64,000 bases of DNA. It comes from Ashinkailepas kermadecensis (lineage: Eukaryota; Arthropoda; Thecostraca; Neolepadidae). The notes under the pieces were generated by a model, which ran no database searches, had not been told where the DNA came from, and was given only the letters and a program-made list of their open reading frames with translations. Of the stretch, positions 10,871 to 23,885 are shown one piece after another. Each line of letters opens with the position of its first letter. The first letter of the stretch is position 1. Location of the stretch: NCBI GenBank assembly GCA_034440615.1, contig JAOTOM010004287.1, positions 1-64,000 on the forward strand, written 5' to 3'. A program made the position numbers and the translations under genes.

Positions 10871-11880
10871 TTTAGCCCCCTCCCCACAGTTCGACTGGCG
10901 CGACAAGTTTCCGGCACCTACCCTGCGTCTATCCGACATACCTGTCGCCCGCCTGTCGGCTGACTAGGCAAGCCACCGCTCCAGTCGAGGTCGATCATTG
11001 TACCTTGCACCATCCCCTCCCCTTACCGGCAGACATCTCGCCGCCGGAGCTGTGACCTCGATACCAAACCCCTCCCCTATCCGACCGGCGCGCCCCGTCG
11101 CCACTGCAACCTCGGTACCCCGGCGCCCCGGCGCCGTCGTTAGATGTTAGATGCCAGCTGTCATGCGATGATGTGACTGAGTGTCGCTATTGTGTCAGGC
11201 GCTGTGTCGCCAGACCAGAGGCTGCAGTACCACGTCTCTGCCAGTCAGCCGATTGTTGTGGATCACCAGTGTGCGGTGATTTGCTGAGACAGCCCACGTG
11301 TCGACACCAGGCCGAGCGAGGCTGCCGAAGTGCCGCGAGGGCACGGCCTCACTCATTATCTGACTACCGAGCGCTCGTCGCGAGCAGACGTCACCGCTGG
11401 CGCGGCTGGCTGGCCGGGCTGGCCAGCCGTCGCCTCACATTTAAGGTACCGAGGGACGTCTCTGCCTGAGAGTCGCTGCGTCTGTTGAGATGTAGTTCTC
11501 TGATAGAAAGTGGTTGCACCTGTCTGTCAAGATGCAGTTATATTATTAACGCCTATATCACGCTGCGCCATTAATGTCTCATCTTCGTGGCCATTTTTCT
11601 GTTGACTAATTTGCATAATATAGAAGTGCTGGCTTTGGAGGTGCGTGTCAAGATGGCAGATCAGAGCACTGAGATGAAGGCTTAGAGCTGTTGAATTTAT
11701 ACCCGGGGTCTTAATATCGTCCAACGCTGAGGTCAAACCCTAGTACTATCAACGTGCCAGAGAAGTTGCCCCCTTCCGGGGTGGAGAAAAAGACTTCTCT
11801 ACATTACAAAATTGACCATGCGGTCGTTTGAATCGATTGCATACCAAAAGTGATTCTGCATTTACTCTTACGACAAAACG
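10870..11880. other. Intron stretch without recognised gene
   Basis: A GC-rich block (10900-11470), rich in CGCC/GGCG words, with no recognisable protein. Reading frames there are open by composition only. A TTTAAGG near 11440 and the abrupt composition change could suggest a solo LTR or a regulatory block, but I see no paired ends. From 11480 to 11880 the DNA is plain AT-moderate intron. Confidence 0.4.
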
Positions 11881-12620
11881 GCATCGACGCCACTGAAATG
11901 CGACATTAGTGTTATGGACACCACTGCTCCCGACAATACTGCTAAGAGCATCATTGCTCTCGACATTACTGTTACGAAAATCATTGCTCTCGACTTTACT
12001 TCTGCGCGACAGTACTGTTGCAAACTTTACTGCACCTGGCGTTACTTCTTCGCGACATTGCTAGTATGTAATATTATTGCTACAGACTCTACTGCTAGCG
12101 ACGATGGCTGAACCAGCCAACCGGTTTTAGGTCAGTTTGGGGTCTAAAGCAGAATAATTTCCGTCAGTCGTGAACAACACATCGGATTTAATGAGCTCTG
12201 GAGCTAAGCTTTACTTAAAATGTTATTTTCCACAAGTTTCTAGTGTCTCCGTAAAACGTGAATAAAGATCATTTTGCTCCAAATCGGGCCATCTTCAGGG
12301 TGCATGTTCCCGTTTTACCTCCCCTAGATCCAACACTGATGTCGGTAACCTTCCAACATTATTGATACGCGACATTACTGCTACTGACATGACTTCTTCG
12401 CAACATCCCTGCTAATCGCCATCACCGCTGCATACTTTGCTGCTCCCAATATTGCTTCTATGCGTTACTGCTACTCGAGATTATTCCGACTAACTTTACT
12501 GCTACCGACATTACTTCTATACGACACCACTACTAAACGGCATCACTGCCACAGACTGCACCGCTCCAGACATCATTGCTACGCGACATCGCTGTTACGG
12601 AACGTTACAGTCCTATTACC
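11880..12620 (+). repeat. Degenerate array of CGACATTACTGCTA-type units
   Basis: Two blocks (11880-12110 and 12340-12610) of loosely repeated CGACATTACTGCTAC, CGACATTGCTGTTAC and related words, with a spacing near 24-32 bases. About 230 bases of unrelated DNA separate them. It looks like a decayed minisatellite in the SARDH intron. Confidence 0.65.
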
Positions 12621-15600
12621 GGAGGGCCCCGCCATTCCGCGAAGTAGTTGGGCCAGGGAGGGTGTGGGTGAGGGTGAGGGCACATGGTGCCCCCTCAGGA
12701 TCTGGAAAACTAACCAGCCGAGTTTATCGCGGCAAACGGCGATCGATTTGTTGTGACGTAATCTACATTTATAGAGGAAGGTTCTGTAAAGCTGTCAGGC
12801 GGATACTGGAGCCGAGCCAAAAAGAGGAGGATAACGGACATTTGTCAGACTCAACGGCTTGTATATTTCACAACAGCAATATTTTGCCATTGTCTTGCAT
12901 CTTGCACAAGTATGCAACCAATACAACGATCTTTCAGCTGGAAGGAGGAAAAAGTGATTGCGCATTGAGTGGAGTTTTAAAGCGGGGAGAACCATCAAAG
13001 CTCAATAAAAAGCATTGATTAAATTACTCCAGTATTGTAGGTGAAAAACAACACTTGAAAAGACTACATGAACGCATATTCACCATCTGGATCACCACTT
13101 ATTATCAGGCTTTCATATTGAGTGATGCAGAAAGCATTGCCTGACCCCTATTCAACGACATGCAGATCATAACACTCGCGAGGGTTATTGCGTGTAGACA
13201 TTCAAATACTTACCACAAAAATGGCAAGGGAAATGTAGTTTTGCTACAGCATAAATCACAATTAAACATCGAAATATTATCACCCTCCAGCTATACGCCC
13301 ACATCCACCATCCACAATTTCCAATTATCTATTCCGACCGCAAACCCAGAGCAACGCATGCAATAACAAACAGGTGCCTCTGTCGATAAACCCCGGGATC
13401 GTTGACAACCGAGATAAGTACACCAAAATATCTGTCGCCCTACCCCCCCCCCCTCCCACGGCCCACCCACCTCGCGTTCACGATCGCGGTCGCTAGCCAG
13501 AAAAAGCCAAAGCGCACATCGGTGGTACCACCTACTTAAACTGATGGCGCCGCCGTTAAGTACGGAGGTAGCCAGCCACGCAGCAAGAGACGAGCGGGGA
13601 AAGCGACAGGCAGTTATAGCCGGCTAGCTAGCAGCAAACAGCCAGTCACCCCAACATGAACTAAGTCCTGGGCTACTACATGGGCATGGCAGCGCACAGT
13701 CTTCGCAGATCTCCACGGCTATGCCATAATATAGGTCACGACAATGTTTGGTCATTCATAGCTAGATTATTTCCCCTAATGAACGTCGGCTCCAATATTG
13801 TTCTGTCTGGATGATCATGTGACCGCCACATAATGCTGACTGCACGAGGCACCTCCCATCCCCTACCCACGTTATAATTCGGACGCTGGGACTGGACGTA
13901 ATCTCTGAGAGGCTTGCCTGGAGAACGATTTACCTCGTCTGGAGTATGCTCGCTTAACCGCAGCCTTATTGGTTGCTTTGTCTCACTTATTTATGTGGAG
14001 TGATCACTGCAAATGTTGCATAATGTGCTGTAACTTAGATTTGTCTCAGTGCACTGCCGTTTTAGGTCACATATACCGAACTGATATCTATTGCCTACTG
14101 GGCACTGAGGAAAGATGACAAGGAGTCCCTTAAGCTGTCATTCGTTTTTCCATGCAACCTTGATGCAGGTTTGACCCAAAACAAGTTGTGGTATTGTGAG
14201 ATAAACGTGAACGCCGCATTCGAAATCAGCACCCACAATTACCCTTGAATCACCTTAACCCACTTTGACCCCATGTGCCTGTGATGACCTCTGGTCAGTA
14301 ACGGTCAAATGTCTGTCCACGAAAGCTGGTTCAACCGGTTGAATATGGTAATTGGGGTGTTCAATTCGAATTCAGCGTTCGTTGTTCCCCGAAAGGGCCC
14401 AAAGTTATGCGTTTGCTATCCAAAAACCCACAACTCTTCTACACTCCGCGTGACTTGATTTCGCATGCACAGGAACACGTGAATGCCACAGGATCACGCA
14501 AACCCGCAATGGACTTAAAACGGAATGAGCGACATTGCAGTGTGTATTTTATGAGGGTAGCTTGCATAGTCTGTCATTTAATAAGCTAAACCTTGAAAAG
14601 TGCCGAAATCCGCTGAAGCAGATATCAGAAGAATCGTCATGGGCCAGTAGCATGACCTAACCTGACAACACGTTTTACACCAAGCGTTCTGCAATGAATG
14701 ATGTACCGGCAGGTGTGCGAACAATTTGGGCCCGCTAGTTCCCTTCGTGTACACGCTATTTGCGAAAGCCTGGGATGCAACAAGCCCCTCCTCCCATCTG
14801 GACAATGAAAGGTTGCAAGATGTCGGACCGGTTGACTGTGCCTGGAACCTGCGGAACAGAACCTGCGTCGGTTAGTCATCTTCCCTGCGGCGGCTAACTA
14901 TCTCCCGTGAACGACATCTCACTGTCTTCGCCAGTATAGTGACAGATCAGTGACCTGACACGTAATCTTCAACTTTTTCACACCACAAGGTCGGCAAAGG
15001 GTGCGCCACAACCTATGCCAAGTCCTGCCCGTCTTTCGATTATTTATTGGAACATTAACCCTACAAACGATTATGTGGCATGTATGGTGCATGGGCATGC
15101 CCCATGCATGCCCATGTGGCCTGGATCAATAGACGTGCTGGTTCCAGTCCTTTCCGTATGGAAGAGACACTAGCTGAGATGACCCCCTCCCTCTCCCTCT
15201 CTCCATTTCTTCCTCCTTCTACACAATGCTGACACTAGGAATGTTTCTACACGTCGATTCATTGATCAGTCACGTGGCGTATTAAACAAAATTCAGACAG
15301 TGGGCCTAGAAAACGAATGGCGTCGGTCCTGCATGGGATGTGTGCCAGATCAGTACAAAGGGCGCCCGGTGACCAGACCACAGGAGCGCCAATCTCGAAA
15401 GGAGCTATTCTCATCACAGGACGATAATATGGCCTTATACGCGCCCTTTACGTCCATGGCAATAGAGGCATTGGGCAAATGAATGCCTTCGGCAATGGGC
15501 GCATTGAAAGTCAATGCAATCGAACGAGCTGTTTACCCAGTCAGTCGAGACTATCCGCCCAGCTAAAATATGTGAAATACTAAGAAAAACGGATGATATA

Positions 15601-16860
15601 GCTACCCGCTAGGGACGGTCAGGCGCCCATCTCGCTAACATAGATGCCTTTCCGGACTGTTGTGTGCCTTGAGAATGTACTCTTTTTTCTATTTTTAACG
15701 ACCGTGGCTAAGTGCCAGTAGGCCTGTTGGGGAAAGCTACGTTAACCGGCTCACTGTCTTCCGTGCAAATAACTTATGTCAGGAGCTCAAGAAAAGCGAA
15801 TACTGTATGCTAATAGCATGTTTGTCTGAAGGGAATTATGTAAGGTAAGCCGGCTCATGTATGTCTAGAGCAATACACGTAGGTTTTTGTTGCTCAGAAG
15901 TGATCAACTCACCGAGTGAGAACCGTCCCTCTGAACATTTGAGTGCTTTGAGAATGCGGGCGTCCTCCTGAGCCAGTCGGCGCTCTCTCGCAGTCAGTCA
16001 CATTTTGTGGTCGACACGATGCCGCTGCTGAAGATAAAGTCGCCGTTTTGGGTAGCTAACACTATAGTACAAACTTAGGCACCCTCCTGGGTCACCCTGG
16101 CGCCTCTAGTGACAGCAATAGTACGTACTCCTTCTGGGCAGATGCGCAGCCAAGGGGATGGATATGCCTTCCCCTCTGAACAAAAAAAAATACACTGGAC
16201 CAAGCAAGAATATGACACCACGTCAAACCAGACATTTTCAGCTCTTCGCGCGCTGGAAGCCGTTTCCATTGAGCGATATTTTGTTTCGAGAGCCAGGTCG
16301 CCTGATGAAAGTCATAGCAGCGCCACTGGCCAAACGTGCATGATCCTACAGTATGTCAGTAACATAAAGACACGTCTCAAGAATAATCCGAGAGAAGCAA
16401 GGACGGTCAATGAACAAATTGTTTGCTATCAAGCATCAGGCATTTCTTAAATTACAAGTGACAATATCTCTCAATATGAAATGTAACTCACGAACTTAAT
16501 CATATGCAATTATTTCATACAGTCCCAATTCATTCATAACTGTTTACCAATATTAAAAGAGCATTTTATTATAGAGGGATCTAAATGCACATTTCATGTG
16601 TGGGTCGCATAATACCAGACCCTGCAGACAGAGCCTTTACCAGACACACCGGAAATTGTAACGTCCCAGAATTAAACGCACTGAATCGTGACTGGTGGGA
16701 TACCAGGCTACCAGCTGGGACACCAATGATGAAAATACATCACAAATGGCACCAACTAGAGGATACACTTGCGATTATATACAGTTCCATCATGACAGTT
16801 GAGATGATATGAAACTACAAGTAATAGGATAAATGGCATTGACTTTGAACGACTGGGTGT
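12620..16860. other. Long intron stretch, nothing recognised
   Basis: No recognisable exon, RNA gene or intact mobile element. Minor points: a poly-C run near 13443, a GC-rich patch with GCTAGCTAGC words at 13560-13640, and a short palindromic CATGGGCATG/CATGCCCATG pair at about 15089-15115. Reading frames up to 118 codons do not resemble known proteins and show no splice support. Confidence 0.4.
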
Positions 16861-17043
16861 GAAATATGCATATCATTTGGAATTTGGCAAAATGCGACCC
16901 TCTGGCTACTGCACTGCTACCTGGTTGTGGCATCCAGCCAGTGGCGGATCCGGGGTCTACACTGCACATGGATCCGCTTCTGCGTCCCGCACATTTTTTA
17001 CCTGCATCCAACAGCGCAGATTTTGTGACGCGGTGGGCCAGAC

Positions 17044-17243
17044 TGGACAGACTGACAGTGTTGTTCGACGGGCTAGACGGGCCAGGCTGTGACTGAACGT
17101 GCAAAGTGTGACGATTCCTGCTGTTCCGATGGGCTAGACGAGCAGGCTGTAACTCGGCGTGTGGTGTGTGACGATTCCTGTTGTTCCGATGGGCTAGACA
17201 GGCCAGGCTGTGACGTGCGTGTGGTGTGCGACGGTTCCGACAG
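17044..17243 (+). repeat. About 62-bp tandem repeat abutting SARDH acceptor
   Basis: About three units containing GTGTGACGATTCCTG, TTCCGATGGGCTAGAC and CAGGCTGTGAC. The final partial unit (GTGTGCGACGGTTCCGACAG) supplies the acceptor of the exon starting at 17244. So the last 200 bases of this intron, including the splice site, belong to or derive from the repeat. Confidence 0.8.
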
Positions 17244-17392
17244 GGCCGCGGCTTCTACGTGGCGGCGGGCGGCGGCTTCGCCGAGCACGTGCGATCCCAC
17301 ATGATGACTGCCATCCAGGACCGCGGTCTGGACGTCGTCATCACTGACCGCTCGGCTGACATGGGCCTGCTGTCCGTGCAGGGACCTACTAG
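17244..17392 (+). CDS. SARDH: Sarcosine dehydrogenase, internal exon
   Basis: This exon codes for GRGFYVAAGGGFAEHVRSH, then DRSADMGLLSVQGPT. Animal SARDH has G.G.YL..GGG.AQH..SHI and D.SEDLGMLS.QGPASR at the same place, within the folate-binding domain. The acceptor is CCGACAG ending at 17243, phase 0, which follows the CAG end of the 6641-6741 exon. The donor is GTGAAC at 17393, phase 2; the two left-over bases AG join T of the next exon to give the serine of GPTSRDIL. The exon is very GC-rich compared with its AT-richer introns. A tandem repeat touches its acceptor. Confidence 0.95.
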
Positions 17393-17399
17393 GTGAACG

Positions 17400-20300
17400 T
17401 CACACATCACCGTCGTAAGACCCATCACACTCAACTTTCACCAGCATAAACTCGTCAAACATGACGATAGCACACATTACATCGCAATTGTTCCTTCGTA
17501 CATCATGTACCGATGTCCTCACTCTCGTCCGTCCATACCGGAAGCACATAACGCACTTGCAGCCTCCCAGCATAATACAGTATCCCTGAATCTCTAATCT
17601 GTATTGCTTGGTTGAATTTACACACAGAACCACAACAACTTGATGCACACCAACCCTACTATCATGTGTTTGTGTTCGAAATCGATCTAAGCAATTACCC
17701 TCCCAATCGAGCTTCAAAAGAGTTAACCCATAATTGGGTAAACTACCCTAGGCTAGACTAACATCACTTTTAGATGTTTTTTTCAGCATCAGACCCAATC
17801 GTGAAAAAAACGCTGAAAACAGGAGCCTTCTATCTATACCTATCCCCCGAGTGCACATACCACGTGTGAAAAGTGTTTGCACTGCCGAACTTGGTGATTG
17901 TCTGCTACACCGTGGTCTCGGTTTCGTGTCGGTCTGTCCATGGGTTCGCGAGCAATGTCGGTTGGATTTCGGCGCAGCCCGTTCTCCCATCACATCGGTG
18001 TCGCTCACGTGCAGCTTGTTGACCAAATCGCACTGAAATTGTGCCCAAAGGGTAACCAACACCGCATGCTTTCACGTGGTGTCACACATTCCCCATCACG
18101 TGCGATATGAGCTGAGCCGGGCACCAATCTATGTATGGCGATCGCGTTTTTCGTCGGAGGAAGCCCCAGTCACAAACAGAATTAGGGGTGTCGATCAAAC
18201 ATTGAGCGCATGCCACGTGCTACACTTCGCCTACCCCTACACATTGTATATGTCTGGAGAGCCCCGGTGTCGGGCTACCCAGAGGTGTAAAAATGTGCCA
18301 ATCGGATACCCTATCTTGACTCCAAAGGCCAGTTTCGCTCCCTATCACATGCCGCCCTACCTAGTGCATTTACCTTTTTATGCTTACATTCCAGCGCACA
18401 GTACAGCCACTGAAGATGCAGATCACTACCTAATTACTCTTGTGAGTGCAAACATTGATTTTCCTCAGTCATTGATTCATTCGTGACAATAAATATTACA
18501 TAGATGTACATAAAAGCAATGCATTAGCAAGCTTAGCAATCATGCAAAGGTGCAGCATACCAACAAAGGTTCAAAGTTGTATTGACACACTGGGTATGCC
18601 AGAAATGCAATATATTAACCAAGAATGTCAAATCAGTGTGCCTACATAACATACCAATTTGTGTCCCCACACAATCCAATTGCTATAAGTGAAGGTAGAT
18701 AATATGTCAGGTGCCAGAACAAGCTGAGGTTGTTACAACCATAACATGACAATATAGGTTCCAAAATTGCATTGCAACACCATGGCTACAGAGATGAAAC
18801 AAAAGCAGACTGGTCCTGGATCTTTGCCATCTAGAGCATTGTCCTCTCAAAAAAATCCTCCATTTTCTTGTTTGAATGTTGAATGTGCCACATTCACAAA
18901 GTGTTGATTTACTATTTGGCATAAGGTACGCAACACCCTTAGAAGTCACAGGGTGTTTCATATACTACACATAGGAAAGACACTATCCTCCCAGAGTAGG
19001 TTTGTTCACAAATTTTCCTTTAAATCCAGGATTCAAAAACATACATTAAACACCAAACGATGATGTCCAAAATATCACAAGGCAACAGGAAAAGCAAGCT
19101 TGTATTAAGATGTGGAATTATGGAAAGAAATGTAGAGAGGAAAATTGAAAAAGTAAAATAACACATCAATGGCCTACCATGAATTATGCTTTGAGAAAGG
19201 GCAGGGGTCTGCCAGATATCTATCCTCTCATCACGGGCAGTCCCAGGCAACCACGAAGTGGTATCAAAGTAAATGTACTTGGGAAATAGACCTGTATCCG
19301 TTTTGTTTTTCTCCATGGACTTCAGACATGGATATTATTGTACTTTGTTGTGTTCACGAGACAACTCTTATACACATTTTACCCCCATGAAGCAAACAAA
19401 TGTGTCAGTTTTGGTTTGGTTTGGTTAGGTTAAGTTTTTCTTTTAAGTTTGACAAGAAATCATAGCTGCTTTGAGACAAAACAAAAATTAACAACTTAAA
19501 ACGTCTTCTTGGAAAATTGATTAGGCTAGGTTAGGTTAGTTTTTAGGTGCAATTTATAACAAGAAAAATGCCTTGAAAATGTTCTATTAACTTATTCACC
19601 CATGGAATGATATGCTAGATTAGGTTGGGTTATGCAACATTTTTAAAACATTATTTTGTATGCCAAATTACCCAAATCGAAGCCAATTTTTGGTGTTATT
19701 TTGCCTGCTAACTGAAAATTATGCATTTGCAGAAGAAATGAGTGGCCACTTCATATTAACCACCTTCATAAACATTCCATTAGAAAATGGAATTCCAATA
19801 ATTCAAAAATTACTTTTAAGAACAAATTTACCCATACATGTTCCTTGGTTTTTCTGAATGCCCCGTTCAAACGCATGCTATTTCCTATTAGTTTGCTGTA
19901 CCGGCGGTTCAGGAATTTTTGGAATCTGGGAAATTTCCATGCTTTAAAAAAGTGAGTCTTGGACATTAACCATGCAATTCAGATGACCCACAATGGCATG
20001 ATGTGGTGGTATTCATTGGAAGAATTGCATGAGTGACATGAGTTTTGCAAATTTTGCAAGAAAACAATGGTTTCATTTAGATCTCAGAGTCATGGAATTG
20101 AGAAGAATGTTTTTAGATAATCGGACATAAACTTGGAAATCATAATTTACTTTGTGTTTGTGATATTCGAGACTGCATTTTGAATATTTCAGTCGGTTTT
20201 GACATTTTTATGGCATAGCAATAAGCCTGAACTCTGCCAAGCAACACATGCATAGCTTAATAATCGCTAGAGAAGGGGGTAACAATCGCTATGACTTTCA

Positions 20301-21090
20301 TGACAAGATGATGTTCTGGATGTTTGAAATCCTCGCCCAAGCTGTTTTCCTAATCATGACCAGGATTCCAATGAACCCCAAAGTCCCTTACTACTCACAA
20401 TTAGATGCATGACGCATAATTTAAGATGAACACACGTTTTCAACCACAGTTCCTCCGTCCGTTGGCGGCTGACGAGGAGACATTCACGAATGGCGCAGCC
20501 GCGTCACAACTGTATTGGCCCCTAATTATTGATAAATGTCTTGAATTGTTTTATTTTGAGAAAGTAGTGAACGAAGTTACTTCTTTTTGTTTTGTATTTA
20601 TACCTCACACCATTAAAGCATATTTACATTTGCATATTTAGGTCAGAATTCATCGTTTCACATCTCCATCATCGAACATGGATTTATAAAGTTATGTACA
20701 CCACTTGACCACCACTGGGGTTAGTGCAGAAATGTACATAGAGTTATAAGAAACACAATTAATACAAATGTAGCGAAATTTCTTTCACATTTCTGAGACA
20801 TCAGCCGGAAAAATAAAACCAAATATGTTTTTTACAAAATCATCTTCACTAAAATGTTTCTACATGTTTTATCGCTAGATACCTAATATATTTTGTCTTG
20901 GCCAAAACGACTCGAGAGGATGAACGGACCATCACTTTCTTCAATGGGGTATACAATCTCAACCATGGCACCAATCAGCTTACGTTTCCATGGTATTCGA
21001 CCAATGAGATTTTAGAATGACCTACGGTAGATATGTGCTTTCCCCGGACTGTTGCTACCACAGCACGAAGTGATATCCCCAAATATCTTC
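17400..21090. other. Intron stretch with one dispersed repeat
   Basis: No exon is recognised between the SARDH donor at 17393 and about 21090. The part 19400-19660 carries TTGGTTAGGTTAAG and TTAGGTTAGGTTAG words. The segment 19660-19830 (GGTGTTATTTTGCCTGCTAA, then CATTTGCAGAAGAAATGAGT) is a member of a dispersed family with relatives at 42960-43130 and 43430-43520. The rest is AT-rich and unassigned. Confidence 0.5.
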
Positions 21091-21093
21091 TAA

Positions 21094-21440
21094 CCAGAGG
21101 CGGATGCAGGGGGTGGGGGAGCAGTGGAGGCAAGGCTCCCCTCCGCATGGAAAGGTGGCTCCCTTCCAGGAAGGCTCGAGTGCACCCGCCCACCTTCCAC
21201 TCCAGGGATTTATCAGTCAAAGGCTCACCTCTCGGAGGAAAAGGCCGAAAAGACGGCCCTTAAGACGAAAATGTGCCACTTCAGTATGCTCGAGTGAACC
21301 CCCTCCCCGGTTAAACGACTTCCTGCCGAATGCGTCGTTCCAGGGTCTTTCGTAGTGATGGTCCTCCAATGAAATGGTACTATTCCAGACAAGTGCTCCC
21401 ACCCACTGAAATGTATTGATCCACCCCTGCTAAAATGTTA
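21094..21440. mobile_element. Possible hAT-like non-autonomous element
   Basis: The left end CAGAGGCGGATGCAGGGGG resembles the CAGNGGCGGATCCAGG ends of the element at 36458. A possible opposite end, GATCCACCCCTG, lies at about 21418-21429. The interior shares words such as GGCTCGAGTGCACCC with that element. I see no matching 8-bp target duplication, so the borders are uncertain. Confidence 0.4.
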
Positions 21441-21972
21441 CGTGCAATTTTGGTACGTATCTTCATTTGAACAAATCATCCATTTTATCACAGTGGAGGC
21501 TGCTAATGTTCTCCACAATATTGTGCTTACAATGAGTTGCGTTAACAGGTCCATCTGCTACCCTCCATGGAGGGTAAGAGGGTACTTTTTTGCACCTCTG
21601 GGGATACCTGTTCACCACATTTGATAGCTCTAGTACGCAGTTCAGATCGGAGATGCCAAATCCGAAGCAGATGCACGCGCCTGGCGGTCGCACGATACAG
21701 CCCACCAGGCCGCCGACCACAAAATCGAGCAGGTCCCTATCGGGCGCGTGTTTTACGAAGTTTCATATTCGTGCGAATTGTGGTGTCGGTTGTAGCCCTG
21801 GCTAACCGATGTCGGCATGACCCCAGTTGACGACACATGGCACGTGCCCACGTGAATCGCGCGACACGAATCCACTGCCATAATCTGTCTGCGGAACCGG
21901 TCAATCACATGTGCAATTTTTAACGAAATCCACCGGGCCGCTTTCGCACAGCATGCGTCGAAGCGACACCTA

Positions 21973-22019
21973 CAGACAGGCAGACAGGCAGACAGGCAGA
22001 CTGGCAGACAGACAGACGC

Positions 22020-22090
<71 letters not shown>

Positions 22091-22112
22091 GGCAGACAGA
22101 CAGACAGACAGA
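21973..22112. repeat. (CAGA)n microsatellite
   Basis: About 140 bases of CAGA/GACA tetranucleotide repeat with a few GGCA interruptions, flanked by CGGACGGACGGA at 22120-22135. All the Cys-Leu-Ser-Val and Asp-Arg-Gln-Thr reading frames over it are artefacts. Confidence 0.97.
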
Positions 22113-22255
22113 CGCGGACGAACGGACGGACGGACGGTCGAACAGACGGACAAACATTTCTCGACAACTTTGTAGAACAGACCGCCATGTATTCAATCTT
22201 CGTTGGAGATTTCTCGTGACTCTCACCCTAAATTGTATCTGCGATTTTGAATAAT

Positions 22256-22830
22256 TGCTGGATAGCACTGCCACAAGTGCGCCTGTTGAAAGTTGTACCG
22301 GGGTGTTCCTATTTAATTTCTAACGCTAGATGGCACTAGTAGAAGTGCGCCTGCTGAATGCTGCACCGGAGTACGACTATTTATGCTATAATCGCTAGAT
22401 GGCAATGGTAAAAGTGCGCCTTGGAATGCTGCACCGGGGTGCGCCTATTCATACTATAAACGCTAGATGGCATTAGTTCAAGCGTACCTGTTGAATGCTG
22501 CACCGGAGAGCACCTATTCATATTATAATCGCTAGATGGCACCAGTGCAGGTGCACCTGGTGAATGCTGCACCGGGTTGCACCTATTATACTATAAACGC
22601 TAGATGGCACTAGTTCAAGTTTACCAGTTAAATGCTGAACCGGAGACACCTATTTATATTATAATCGCTAGATGGCACCAGTGCAGGTGCGCCTGGGGAA
22701 TGCTGCACCGGGTTGCACCTATTTATACTATAAACACAAGATGACATTAGTTCAAGTGTGCCTGTTGAATGCTGCACCGGAGAGCTTCCATTTATATTAT
22801 GCTCGCTAGATGGTTCCAGTGCAAATATGG
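22256..22830 (+). repeat. About 69-bp tandem array with CGCTAGATGGCAC core
   Basis: Nine or so units with a spacing near 69 bases, each containing CGCTAGATGGCAC-AG, then AAGTGCGCCTG-TGAATGCTG, CACCGG-G and TATTTATA-TATAA. Core copies begin near 22324, 22391, 22462, 22531, 22599, 22666 and 22803, with decayed ones at 22256 and 22735. A lone unit fragment (GTGCGCCTGGTGAATGCTGG) lies at 24889-24920, directly before a 310-bp TA tract, which may have grown out of the TATTTATA end of such a unit. Confidence 0.88.
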
Positions 22831-22844
22831 ATCATATTTACTTG

Positions 22845-22945
22845 GGGGCGGAAAGGGCCGAGTGGTTAGGGCGTGGATCTATGGATACAAAGGTTCTTTC
22901 ATCTGCGCGTATCAGCGGCACCAACCTGCCGCCTAGCGGACGGTA
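22845..22945 (+). mobile_element. Possible degenerate tRNA-like SINE head
   Basis: The sequence GGGCCGAGTGGTTAGGGCG is close to the box A region of Ser/Leu-type tRNAs. No good box B follows at the right distance (only AAGGTTCTTTC), so this is not a functional tRNA gene. It may be the head of an old SINE of a family different from the one at 47863. Confidence 0.35.
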
Positions 22946-23573
22946 GGTAAAAACACAGAAACGCAGCCGCCTTTAGGCCGTGCACCTATGGCAGTCCGGG
23001 TACGTATTTCGTGTTTGTTTTTTCTCAATTAATTCAGACATTCCAGGAAGTTTGCATTAGCCGTTCACGACACATAATTGATCAAGTAACCTTACCATTC
23101 CTTCCTTATTTGTCTATGACACTTCGTTCTGAAGTTGTCGTGGTGCAAAGTGAGGTGAAGTGACATGGAGCGCACTTCTCCCAAAGGCTCGGATGGCTGG
23201 CAAGTGGTAGCATGGCGTAGCAAATTGGCCGGAGGTAGTGGCGTTGCCATGTAGGGCACGTTGCAAGAGCTGATCCAAAGGGAGGAAGCGAAGGTGGCGC
23301 CCCTTAGGAAAGACGCTTCTCTTCGAAGTTCTAGTGTACCCCTCACTCGATTGTTTTTCAAAGCGTAACGCGCTCTTCGGCCGGTGAACAGCGTGCCTCT
23401 GGAAGGTTGGAATGCACTCATCGATTGTTTTCCCACGAATGGCACTACTTAGATACGAAGCAAGTGATGTCCCTCTGGGAGATCGGAATGTATCCCGCCA
23501 AAATGTTTTGGGTCAAGAGCCGCCCCTCCGGAGAAATGACGCTTCCTTGGCGAAATACTAAAGTCGTCAGTAG

Positions 23574-23885
23574 TAGGGTGGAGGGGTGCGTCAGTGGTAA
23601 GGTGTAGGGATGCGTCAGTGGTAGGGTGTAGGGGTGCGTCAGTGGTAGGGTGTAGGGGTGCGTCAGTGGTAAGGTGTAGGGGTGCGTCAGTGGTAGGGTG
23701 TAGGAGTGCGTCAGTGGTAAGGTGTAGGGGTGCGTCAGTGGTAGGGTGTAGGGGTGCGTCAGTGGTAGGGTGCAGGGGTGCGTCAGTGGTAGGGTGCAGG
23801 TGTGCGTCAGTGGTAGGGTGTAGGGGTGCCTCAGTGGTAGGATGTAGGAGTGCGTCAGTGGTAAGGTGTAGGGGTGCAACAGTGG
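23574..23885 (+). repeat. 24-bp minisatellite, about 13 units
   Basis: Tandem 24-base units close to GGTGCGTCAGTGGTAGGGTG plus TAGG. Variants are AAGGTG for AGGGTG and GGAGTG for GGGGTG. Since 24 is a multiple of 3, all frames translate as 8-residue repeats (LPLTHPYT on the minus strand). It is not a gene. Confidence 0.95.

Noticed and set aside
17748..18486. Frames at 17748-18062 and 18076-18486
   Set aside because: About 100-136 codons, no recognisable motif, overlapping open frames on both strands, and located within the SARDH intron.
21753..22274. Cys-Leu-Ser-Val and Thr-Asp-Arg-Gln repeat frames
   Set aside because: Produced by the CAGA tetranucleotide repeat.
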